Shown here piece by piece: positions 45,901-55,387 of a stretch of DNA of 64,000 nt. The stretch is from the NCBI GenBank assembly GCA_018417955.1, contig JACTVC010000040.1:302397-366396 (forward strand). Reading direction: 5' to 3'. The notes under the pieces are model-generated. The model was not told the origin of the DNA. It was given only the letters and a program-made list of their open reading frames with translations, and did no database searches. The translations under genes and the position numbers were made by a program. The stretch comes from Laccaria trichodermophora. Its lineage: Eukaryota; Basidiomycota; Agaricomycetes; Agaricales; Hydnangiaceae. Position 1 is the stretch's first letter. Every line of letters begins with the position of its first letter.

Positions 45901-47576
45901 CGCCTGCTTCCTCAAGGCTGTACTCGCTGGATAGATTTGTCCTTTGACCTCTGTCGCGCTTTCGAAGCCCTTCCTGTCATCTGCCGTCGCCTCACCGATG
46001 TTTATCGAATCCAATGTGGGCGGTTTGAGCTTGGTCTTCCGCTCATCACCGAGAATCTGCTCATCGAGGCGTTCACGCTCCCGTCGTCCAAGCCTAGTTG
46101 TAATGATCAGCGGATGGAGACTCTGGGAGATGCAGTCCTTCAAATTTGTACCACTGTTCACCTGCTCAATGCATACCCCAATCGGCACGAGGGGCAGCTG
46201 ACTGATCTGCGGCAACAGTTTGTCTCTAATAATTACCTTCTTTCTCGGGCCAAGGACGTTGGTTTGGAACGCTTCCTGACCAGTGAAGTTGAGACCGTCC
46301 ATAAATGGAGGTACACCTTGCCTGATGATGGTAATGGTGAGGGGTTAAGGGATTTACCAAAGCTATCTGCGGAGAGGGAGTATCCTCGTCGGAGTCTGCA
46401 GGATTGCATGGAAGCAGTATTGGGTGCGAGCTTCTTGACCGGTGGCATTTCTATGGCTTTGGCCACGGGAACGGCTTTGGGACTAGCGTTTGGAGGTCCC
46501 CACCCTTGGTGGAGGCGATATCCGCCAAGCGCTCCACCCACAGCCGTCTCCGCATTGTTCGAAGGTTTGGAAACGAGCCTTGGGTATAAGTTTCATCATA
46601 ATCATCTCATCCTTGAAGCTGTTACTCACCCTTCTTTTACATCTTCTGGTGGCCCTTCATACCAGAGATTGGAGTTTTTGGGTGATGGTAAGTCGGTCTG
46701 TTGCGCTCAAGCTACTTTTTTACTAACAATTCTAAGCGCTGCTGGATCTTGTGGTCATCAAGTACCTATACGACAAATTTCCTTCTGCGACGTCTCATGA
46801 ACTTGCATTTCCCCGCACTAGAACCATATGTGCCCAAACTCTTGCGCATGTGGCTGTCAAACGCTTAGGCCTTCATAACATCATGTTGGTAAACTGTCCA
46901 GCACTTATGATGGCCATCAACGGCTATGTTCCCATGTTGAAAGCAGCATCGAGCGAGGAGATCGTCAACAAGGGTTGGAAGTACGATCCTCCAAAGGCTC
47001 TCAGTGACGTGTTCGAAAGTGTCATGGGAGCTATATTCGTTGACACGGGATATGACTACGACAAGACTGCATCCGTGATTGAATACGTTATGGAGGATGT
47101 CCTCTCCGTCCTTTCGCCGTCTCTTACGAAGGATCCTGTCTCCGACCTTTTGGAATGGGCCGGAAAAGCTGGTTGTATGAAAGTAGTTTTCGGGTGAGTT
47201 CAGTCCTTGTCTTCTGTCGCTTTTTTATTATTAAGACTGCTTCGTGAACAGCAGAAAGGTGAAATCGACGGGAAAACTCCAGGCTGAGGGGGTCACGGTT
47301 TCTGTACACGGGAACATCGTGATTGGACCCATTGTTTCTACTAGCCTGCCTGTTGCGAAGTATGCTGCAGCAGAAAGGGCGATGGCGATGCTCAAGGATG
47401 GGGAGACGGACAAGTCATTAGCCCACTTGTGCGATTGTGGGAAGCACATGGAAATCGACAGCACTGAACCGGCGTTGGTGGAAGATGGTGCAAAGTTGGA
47501 CGCTGTGTTTGACGAAGAGCTGGATGCGGAGGAGGCAGCTGAGGTTGATCACATTATGACCACGGAACTCTCATAA
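42950..47576 (+). CDS. DCL: Dicer-like ribonuclease
   Basis: Cuts double-stranded RNA into small RNAs for gene silencing. ATG 42950 (MANVSLTCQQLETLLPRRYQ). Helicase: Walker A NTGSGKT (43113-43133), DECH box (43492-43503), GMTASPIWN, ATSVAEEGLDFPA and motif VI QSRGRAR (near 44,650). Dicer-dimerisation domain (DNATNLIHHLCALIPRD ... FCAVKRLCKLDVFDDYLLPI). The middle platform region carries no PAZ that I can recognise. RNase IIIa has METLGDAVL (46114-46139) and QDCMEAVLGA (46399 on); RNase IIIb has LEFLGD|ALLD across an intron and SDVFESVMGAIF (47003 on). Each domain therefore keeps its Glu/Asp and Asp/Glu metal ligands. A dsRBD-like C-terminus follows (VSDLLEWAGKAGC ... PVAKYAAAERAMAML). Introns interrupt mainly the helicase part. 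Appears intact and active. Confidence 0.93.
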
Positions 47577-47869
47577 CGGGCACCACTCGTTTTGTCGCGT
47601 GATGACTGACCGCGATGGCCTAGAAATTTGCTAGCCCATCAGGATCAGTCATGGCTCGCCAAAACGCAAGAACTATCGAGGACATTCACGTTACGTAGCT
47701 GAAGGACATCATCAGGAAAATCACGGGCACTTGATTTTCCCAGTTAGTATTTGTCATGTCAAAACAACGCGACACTGCCTTGGCACCTTTGATAATGCTA
47801 TATATAGGTTTAACGATGATGCGTAAAGTAGGCAAAATATGGTAAGTACTGTGCAACAATTTCAGTCGT
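47577..47869. other. Region between Dicer and the repeat array
   Basis: About 290 bases downstream of the Dicer stop with no coding pattern; likely its 3' end. It leads into AT-rich tandem repeats. Confidence 0.45.
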
Positions 47870-48615
47870 AGGCCCAACAAATGAATTATTATAAGCCATC
47901 GATAAAATTCTGCATTAGTTTGCTAAATTCTCGCAATCCTGATAGCCTAGTTACAGAAAGAGGCTATCAGCTTGAATTCTGGCAGACAATGACAAAGAAA
48001 AATAATTTTCAACCTGCTTTCCAGACCTCCTACCGCGACTTCCCAATATTCTATAATTGGTCACAAGGAGGATATAAACATTCTGTTACCAGGCCAAAAA
48101 CATAAATTGTGGAGGACTTTCGAGAAGAGAAAATAATTTTTAACCCATTTTTCAGACTTCCTACAATAGCTCTATAATTCTGACAGCATGGTTACAAAAG
48201 AGGCCAACTTCTCAAATTGTGGCAGACGTATAACAAAAGTGGATAAATTTCAATCCAACTTTCAGACATCCTATAAAACTTTGCCAATGTTCTATAATTT
48301 TGAAAACCTGGTTACAAAGAGGATACAACTATGTCAACAAAGAAATTGTGGAGGGCACATGATAAGAAAGAATAACTTTCAACCTACTTTGCAGACCTCT
48401 TACAATGACTTGACAATATTCTATAATATTGAAAACCTGGTTACAGAGAGCATATAAATATTCTAGCTCTAGGCCAACAAAAAGAATTGTGGAGGGCACA
48501 TGACAACAGAGAATAACTTTCAGCCTACTTTGCAGCCCTCCTGCAATCAGAGAGAAATATTTCAGCACTAGGCCAACAAAAAAACTTGTGGAGAACACAT
48601 GACAAGAAAGAATAA
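47870..48615. repeat. Degenerate AT-rich tandem array, about five units of 90-160 bases
   Basis: Recurring blocks in the same order: AGGCCAACAAAAAGAATTGT, GGAGGGCACATGACAAGAAA, GAATAACTTTCAACCTACTT, TGCAGACCTCCTACAATGAC, CAATATTCTATAATTTTGAA and AACCTGGTTACAAAGAGGAT, with 10-30 percent differences and deletions between copies. Copies are best kept between 48,290 and 48,615. Open frames inside are by-products. It may be a minisatellite or the internal repeats of a transposon. Confidence 0.8.
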
Positions 48616-48716
48616 ATCAAAAATAAATGAACCTATTTGAAATGTCCTACGTCTCCCCCCGTCTCACACACGTGATGTGCTGGCAATCACCGGCGCTCCA
48701 TATATGGAAATCTTCA

Positions 48717-48747
48717 GACTTAGGGCAATGTGCCATTGCCCTAAGTC
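48717..48747. repeat. Perfect 14-base hairpin with three-base loop
   Basis: GACTTAGGGCAATG, loop TGC, then the exact reverse complement CATTGCCCTAAGTC. The arm contains a TTAGGG telomere-type word. Confidence 0.88.
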
Positions 48748-48748
48748 G

Positions 48749-48780
48749 GCTCGAGAACGCACGGCAGCGCGTTCTCGAGC
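48749..48780. repeat. Perfect 12-base hairpin with eight-base loop
   Basis: GCTCGAGAACGC and GCGTTCTCGAGC around ACGGCAGC, one base after the previous hairpin. The GAACGC/GCGCG words recur in the 72-base units downstream. Confidence 0.88.
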
Positions 48781-49045
48781 ACCTAACCTATCTAACCACC
48801 TAACCACCTAACCCTAACCACCTAACCCTAATTACCCAACCACCTAACCACCTAACCCAGCCTAACCAAGAACGCGCTACCGCGCGGGGAGAAAGATATC
48901 CTCAACCCTAACCATTAACCCTAACAACTAACCTAACCAAGAACGCGCTACCGCGCGGGGAGAAAAATGTCCGCATCCCTAACCATTAACCCTAACAACT
49001 AACCTAACAACAACGCACTACCGCGCGTTGAGTAAAATATCCCCA
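48781..49045. repeat. CCTAA/CCCTAA-rich block with a 72-base tandem unit
   Basis: The first part (48781-48868) is a run of ACCTAACC and CCCTAA variants, close to the fungal telomere repeat TTAGGG. It is followed by two full copies and one partial copy of a unit of about 72 bases. The unit contains ACCAAGAACGCGCTACCGCG, GGGGAGAAA, then CCCTAACCATTAACCCTAAC. This looks like interstitial or subtelomere-type repeat DNA. Confidence 0.85.
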
Positions 49046-49077
49046 CGCTCGTTTTATACATAGAAAAAAAAGTGGAG

Positions 49078-49152
49078 TAAAGAGAATTGAACCCAAAACC
49101 TCTTGGAAAGAGTCTTAAAGTCTGTGTGGTTAACCACTACACCAAACCGGCA
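49078..49152 (-). tRNA. tRNA-like sequence, probably a tRNA pseudogene or tRNA-derived SINE
   Basis: On the minus strand TGGTGTAGTGGTTAACCAC resembles an A box/D arm, and GGGTTCAATTC about 40 bases later resembles a B box/T arm. CTCTT-TCC-AAGAG between them could be a type II variable arm and TTAAGAC a Leu-like anticodon loop. The acceptor and T stems do not pair well, so a working tRNA is unlikely. Confidence 0.35.
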
Positions 49153-49488
49153 TTTGTTTTGAAGGTTTGCCATACACCATATGCTCCCACAGCGTATCAT
49201 CTTTCCTTTTAAGGAAGGTGAGACAGGGGGAGAGCTGTGCCATTTGACTCCGAGTGGCCAAACATCAGTGTGAACTCGCATTTCAGATACCCATCTACTT
49301 TCAATACCCCCTCTCGATCGCGCGCAAATTCCCCTGTTCTAGAAGAGAGCTTTGCGTCCGGAAATGCGTTTAGGTTGCTTGCGCAGATACGGACGAGCTG
49401 GGCTCGTTTTTACCATTGGTTTTCATCTACTGGAGATGTCGACCCCGAAACGAACGCCAGCCCAGGCCCACATGCAATCGCAAGTCCG

Positions 49489-50426
49489 ATGACCAACACC
49501 AACTCCTCCTTCAACTCATCGTCGAACGGCCCCTTCAACTGCAATGACAATACTGTGAAGTCATTTTGCGACGCCGCGCGTCTGTTGCCTAGGCAGATAT
49601 ACCACAATCTATTGCTTCTGAGGTTGCCTATGTGGTATCATTGGAGGACCGCTGGGTCGGATTCAAATTTGGATTCTTTGTTGAAAGAATGGAAGATTCT
49701 GAATGGCGTATCTGCTTTATTGACAACTTCGTGTGTTATCTTTTCTATTTTTAAGTACAGCAGAGCTAAATATATATATATCATAGGGTTGTTTCAGCGT
49801 TATTGCAAATACCCCAAGCGGCCAATGACCATATTACGAGGGAAACAGCGCTGCTTTCATTGATATGCGCCCTGATGGGTCTTATATATGGATGTATATA
49901 TATGGTGATATTTGGGACGATGAGGAGCATGTTTCGATTGTCGAGGTGGGGAGAGGTGCGTGGATGTGTTCAAGAATAAAGGAGGGAAAATATTAACTGA
50001 TTTGGCTGCTGGTAGGAAGTAAGGGGGACAAGTTCCGCTGCATGGTGGAATGTTTGGGTATTACTGGCGATGCCGGCGGTATCGACGTCTTGGTATTGTT
50101 TACCTTTAGATTCCATTCTCAGCCTGACACTGTATTTCTTTCCCAACAGGTCAACGCTCCTCTTCCTCGCATCCATACTTTCATTCGTCTGGCTCAAAGA
50201 ATCGGGGAACGATCCTTCCATACCGTTAAGCGCAACGGTGGCTTTGAGTTCACGGGTGGCTGTCACGGGGGTGTTGGTGCTTGGGATGGTGTACTTCGCG
50301 ATGATAGTGAAGACATTAACGAGGTACGGCAAGGAACGGGGTGAGATGAGTGCGGATTTGGAGATGAGTTCGGTTGCTGTTCCTGTGCAGAGTGAGGAGC
50401 TGGAGGATAGGGGAAGGGAGATATAA
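49489..50426 (+). CDS. Multi-pass membrane protein of a basidiomycete family, function unknown
   Basis: Four exons join in phase. The first ATG in frame is 49489 (MTNTNSSFNSSSNG), but the frame is open back to about 49222 with coding-like sequence (FRLLAQIRTSWARFYHWF), so an upstream exon may carry the true start. Conserved-looking parts: LDSLLKEWKILNGVSALLTT, TALLSLICALMGLIYGCIYM, VIFGTMRSMFRLSRWGE, WWNVWVLLAMPAVSTSW and STLLFLASILSFVWLKES, then VAVTGVLVLGMVYFAMIVKT. These give about four membrane segments. The cytosolic tail is polar, stop TAA 50424-50426. The pattern (EWK..N..S, FGTMRSM..A..W, WWNVWVLLAMP) is familiar from agaric proteins of unknown role. Confidence 0.68.
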
Positions 50427-51163
50427 TACACGCAAGCAATTTTCTTGAGGTAAACAAATCATTACATTTTGGACGTCAGCAGGACACCTTTCTCTGATTT
50501 TGTTCAACTGTATCTAGATGAAATCAACTGTATTTAGCGTAAGATGAAATCGTACCACGACAGTCAGGGTCCGATTAACAGTAGGAGAACTCGAAGAGAG
50601 TCCAACCTTAAAGGAATATCGTGATACGATCATTTGCCTCATCCCAAGCTTGGGACCCCAAGTCGCCCTTGAAAAGAATCATATCAAAATTAACAAGTCA
50701 GAAAAGGATATGGCTCACAACAGAACTGACAAACACAAGTCACGCAATGAGAGCAGCAGCTCCCAAGTAGGTTGATTGTATGAGGCTTTGAGATTGGCGG
50801 TCTCTCTAGCCTCTTGAGTGCCTGCCTGAGGTCGAAGTATATAGTATACCATTTATCTGCTCATCCAAGTAGTCTGCATTATTCGTAGCAAGGTTAGTAG
50901 GGTATATCGCTAGTGTATTCCTTTACTTGGCAAGATTATCGTTCACGGCACATGAGAGGGTATGTCGTCATCATTTATGAATCCCGCCTTTGTCCACAAC
51001 CGCTTTCTCGTCTTCTGCAACTGATAGTGCGAGTCCGACCTTTGACTCGCCAATTCTCTTTGTCCTTGGAGTTAAACTTCTTGAAATGCAAGCAACTTCG
51101 AAAGACGCCTGTTGAAAGGTCAGTCACGGTAGGCGGACGTGTATCCAAAAGGTAGGTCATTGC
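50427..51163. other. Intergenic region between convergent genes
   Basis: About 740 bases with short frames only. Two near-identical words, CAACTGTATCTAGATGAAAT and CAACTGTATTTAGCGTAAGA, lie around 50,507-50,545. Nothing else was recognised. Confidence 0.4.
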
Positions 51164-52278
51164 TCACTCGATGACTCTCACCTCCTCCACCTCGACAAGA
51201 TTTGCTGACGAAGACCTTTTCAGGTTCTGCAACCTAGAAAGATAGTTCATCAGCCCGATAAAATTCAAACACACAGGTAGAACCTACTCGTGAATAATAG
51301 CAATTCACCTTCAACAACCTCCAAGGAGCCACAGATAAACTCGAGTCGCTCTCCGTTACTCTGACTCTCCATTGGCAGTAATCTGCCGAAGACGCACCAC
51401 CCTACCTTCGTCAACTTCAGACGCGCAACAGCATTCTCTCGGTATGTCAAGGTCTTCTACCTTGCTCCCTTGCGGAAACGTAAGTGTCCATGCAGGAACA
51501 TGGAAAGGCAACACTCACAAACTTCCAAGCTCCGTTTATCGTCCAAAGAACACTCAGCATCCCATCATGATGCTCCATATTACCAAAATATTGGACCCTC
51601 AATTCGTGCTTATTCGGTACGGTTCGGCCAATCTTGTCATGCAAGTCTGCGTCGCTTAGGGGTTGAAAAACTGTTTGCAAGCGTTGGTACAATAGAGTCG
51701 GCCTATGCGTTCTTTCAGTTTCAAAGAGTTTTTCCACTAAAAAAAAGTACCGATGGAGGATAATGACCCGTCATGGCAAAGTTGCTGTACAACAAGTGGA
51801 TCTGAAGGAGTTGTCGTTGATAATGAATTTATTGCACAAGTTAAAGACTTGCAAGATCGGGGTGGGCATGAATAACTTGCGCAATACTTTCACGTGTAAA
51901 GCTTTCTTCGCAGAACCTGGGCTTGATGTCATTCTGCACCTCTGCATGCGCCGCATCGTTCTCGGTCAACACACCTTTTAGCTGCAAATATGCGGGCCAA
52001 GACGATTGCAGAGGTGTTGTGCGAAAATCCAGCCACAATCTGTGCACTGAAGGTTAATCTCTATGATGCGTGGAGCAAGAACTACGCACAGGAAAATGTC
52101 GCTTCTTGAACAGCATGGCGTCCCAAAACCTTGGGAAGGAAGTACGGGTTGTCAGGGAGACAGAAGAGAAGCGGGGCTTCTTTCATGACTTGGAAGATGA
52201 AGTGCTCAATAGGAGCGCGTTGGTGTTTGGGAGAGCGTTTAGGTAGGGGAGACAATAGTAACACCGCTGGAGAATAAA
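51164..52278 (-). CDS. Uncharacterised gene or gene fragment
   Basis: Minus-strand coding-like segments in order: QRAPIEHFIFQVMKEAPLLF and CLPDNPYFLPKVLGRHAVQE, then WLDFRTTPLQSSWPAYLQLK, GVLTENDAAHAEVQNDIKPR and FCEESFTRESIAQVIHAHPD, then LSDADLHDKIGRTVPNKHEL, GMLSVLWTINGAWKFV, and LTYRENAVARLKLTKVGWCV with FGRLLPMESQSNGERLEF. The last exon appears to be LQNLKRSSSANLVEVEEVRV ending in TGA near 51164. I see no good start codon; the first exon may be lost or lie upstream. I cannot name the family with confidence; some agaric MYND-finger-associated proteins have a similar feel, but no zinc finger is visible here. Confidence 0.45.
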
Positions 52279-52325
52279 AGTTAGCAATTCAGGTTTTAAC
52301 AGATCATATAAAACTCATCAACATA

Positions 52326-52424
52326 CTTGCGTGCCGAGTAGAGCTGAGAGTACTACAAATGGTACAAGTTTGACAGCTTGCGCGCCGAGTAGAGAGAGTA
52401 CTACAAATGGTACAAGTTTGACAG
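52326..52424. repeat. Tandem duplication of a 48-51 base unit
   Basis: CTTGCGTGCCGAGTAGAG ... TACTACAAATGGTACAAGTT TGACAG occurs twice head to tail (52326-52376, 52377-52424), differing by one substitution and a three-base indel. It makes a minus-strand frame read VKLVPFVVLS twice, but that frame lacks an ATG. Confidence 0.85.
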
Positions 52425-52969
52425 GGCGCTGACTCAGAACCTTGACGTTCCGCTCATCTTGTACCCAATGACTAATCTTCCAGAAGGACAAGTCCGAGAC
52501 AGCTGGAATGTTCGTCTTCTCACCAGGAGTGGGAGGCTTGGTGGGGAAGTTGCATTTCGTAACAAAGTAACACCGAAGCTGCTGCGACGCGGTGGCGGAG
52601 ATGGACCCCACGGTAGAGCGGAAAGTCTCGAGTCTGTACGCGTCTGTAGGTGCAACGCACGTTGTTCCTCCTCGGCTTTGAAAATGCGCATCATCTACGC
52701 AACGCAAGGACGACTCGCTGCCGTGTGCAGAGCTCACAACGAGACGTCGAGTAAGTTTGAGGGCATTGTCACTTAGCAGCGCTACACGCGCAGCAGGTCC
52801 AACGGGAGTGGACAAAGTCGATGGAAGTGAGTGTTGAGATGTATATGGCCTGAACGAGCCGGACTTTTCCACATTGTACCCAAAAAGAAATTCAGCAGGA
52901 AAGCAGCAGGTCTTACACCAAGATGTACTTTACTGAATATACTACATACCAATCTGAATATCACAGAAA

Positions 52970-55287
52970 TTACGACTCATTAGGGTTGCGGTATGACTCC
53001 TCAAGATAGTTGGTGGGAAAACTTGATGCTTGGCAGTCAAGCTGGAAGAGCCGATCTTGAAAGATACAGGTACACAGCATGTTGAACAGGTCCTTCATCC
53101 TGCCCAGCGTCCAGACATTTTTTAAATCCCTCGTAAAGTATCGATAGAATTCAGGCTGGCTGGGTAGCACATCTTGGAGGATATGATCAATAATCTCAAT
53201 ATCAAAGTCAGAAAGTTTTTACAATCATATAGATTGATCTTACCATGGTCTCTATAAAAGCTTCCACGCATGACATTGAGGGAGCAATTCTTTCCATGAA
53301 TCGGTGGGCTTCATCTTTGGGGGACCTCATCATAAGAAGTCTTCCGTCCGACCCGAAGGAGACTTCTCGAGTGAGCAGGCATGTCAATAGCTTTTGAATC
53401 GCGGTACTAGCATGAATCCCTTCCTGCCGGTTGAGCTATATGTAAGAATTAGTAAGTCCAAATGTGTTTTTTCAAAAAATTGTGCTTAGCAGACCTCTGG
53501 AGAAAACTCAAAGGTATTCGAGAGAACGAAAAACTTCGTGAGAGTGTGGACATTTTCATGAGGAAGGATGTTCGTAAATATTTCTTGTAATTTTTGCTTG
53601 ATATATGCATAAATCTGTTCATAGGCCGAGTAGAGAATGTTGAGAGCGAACGTGTCTGGGACATTGATTCCTTCGCGGTGTCGGATCCACCAGATAACTA
53701 TTTTCAGCACAATTAGCACTAGGTTAGAATTTTGAAATAAAACTTACTCGTTTCTGGTGGTGTTGCCGTTTCAGCCTGATATATCTCCCTCCAGATATTG
53801 TAGATGAAATTTCGGATCATCGCATCGTTTTCAGCCGCATCTTCTCCAGCAGTGATTGTTGAACCGCACAGGATCTCTGTCCATAATTTTTGTCTGGCTC
53901 GATAGATGCAGCGCGCTAGGTAGGGGGCGCGAACCTCGAAGATCCAGTCCTAATCACCAAAGCCAGAAGTTGATACTCAAATGTTAAAGTTAATGACAGC
54001 GTAGACAACTTGCTGGGATCATGGCACCCTCTTCAAAAGCCTGACAAAACAAGAATCGGTATTCCAGCCTGACAATAGTCGTTGTTGGTTCTAGAAGTTG
54101 ATTGAAGCGGTTTATGTAATCTGATTGTAGAACCAGAGCTGGTTCAGGTTCAAAAGATTAGTATAAATACATCAACTCTGAATTCAACTTACATCCCCGG
54201 ACGATGGCAGGCGTTGAATCAATCTTATGCAGATCACAATCCCCAAGTCAGACACATTGGAATATTCAGAGTACCATGTTGGCTGTTCACGTACCTCAAA
54301 CACTATGTCCAAGGGATCTGGACTGACCAAGCTGGCTCCTACCACATCTGGCTCGTGCATTCTCACATTGGTGATGTCTGTGTCTCTAAACAGAGCTTTC
54401 AGGCTTACGCCTCGTTTCTTGACATCGACCATCTGAAGGAAACCTCCTATGACAGCCAACCCATACTAAAAAAGAATTATTGCAAAAATAACAAGATCGC
54501 TAGATTGTCTACTCACAACGAAGGACTTCTCACTATACAAGCATGCTAGCTCGAAGTTTGAGATTTGATAAGAATTAATGTAAAGGAGTTCTCCATTGAA
54601 CCAGGCTGCATTCTGTGCGCCGACGGATTGTATGACCCCAATGGGCCTTGCCTGTTGCTCAGCATTAGTTGAGGTAAAAAAGTGTATTGGAGCCTCACTA
54701 TCGATTCTCTTCCTAGCGCCTGTCCTCAGGAGCACCTTATGAGATGTGATCTGAGAGGCAGTGAGTGACTTACAGAATAGTATGGGGTTAGCCCCCACGG
54801 CTCCACCAAATAGCCTTTGAAGGTAACTTCGACGCCGTTGGTAAACTGTCGGTCAAAGGCCCGCCATTCCAAAAAGGTGGTGTTTTGCGCGTGGGACATA
54901 ATGGCCATCTGTTGCACCTCCATCTGCGAAAGATTGATCTACAATGATGTGATTGATAAGCAAACAAACGGCTGATTGTTCATAAGTCGGAATATTCTTA
55001 CATAAAGTGGTGTAGCACAGCCCAGCTCAAAGTCATAACTGACCGATCCAACGTAGTATCTGTTTGACATGAAGTTGTGAATGAGAGAATTGGCCAATTG
55101 ATAATCCTGTATATATCATCGTGACTGTTTCGCATTCAAAGGTAATAACCTAAAACCTTGATAAGGCGGGAATCAATATACACATACTATCAGATGCTCT
55201 CACAATTGAGCCCAGGCCTGCAGCTGGTTGGATAATTTCTGTCACAAAGCTGATGTTTAAATAATGAATTCGCATGTGTATGTGCAT
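52970..55287 (-). CDS. Uncharacterised multi-exon gene beside the Plavaka transposase
   Basis: At least nine exons with good splice sites on the minus strand. From the 5' side: MRIHYLNISFVTEIIQPAAG, DYQLANSLIHNFMSNRYYVG, SVSYDFELGCATPLY|INLSQ, QMAIMSHAQNTTFLEWRAFD, LVEPWGLTPYYS|ITSHKVLL, ARPIGVIQSVGAQNAAWFNG, SEKSFV|YGLAVIGGFLQMVD, then about 54,460-52,970: DITNVRMHEPDVVGASLVSP, DWIFEVRAPYLARCIYRARQ, IRNFIYNIWREIYQAETATP, IWWIRHREGINVPDTFALNI and FYRYFTRDLKNVWTLGRMKD, ending NPNES and TAA at 52970-52972. No family was recognised. The best ATG (55285-55287) is only about 100 bases below the Plavaka stop codon, and the frame reads openly a little upstream of it, so the N-terminus may be truncated by the transposon or the gene may be its cargo. 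Confidence 0.6.
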
Positions 55288-55387
55288 GGCCCAAAATTTC
55301 TGAACTGTTGGGGTAGTTGGTTTCTGTAGGCTCTACTTAATCATGCAGACCACCCTTCCCCATGTCCCTGACCTGCGGTAATGGTGA

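Noticed and set aside
47881..48457. Frames inside the tandem array
   Set aside because: They repeat the same peptide because of the repeat units and have no other coding support.
47870..48615. CRISPR array
   Set aside because: Units are degenerate and long without constant repeats and unique spacers, and the genome is eukaryotic.
52318..52872. Minus-strand frame of 184 codons
   Set aside because: It lacks an ATG (starts with GTG), shows no conserved segment, and part of it is a duplicated 48-51 base unit.
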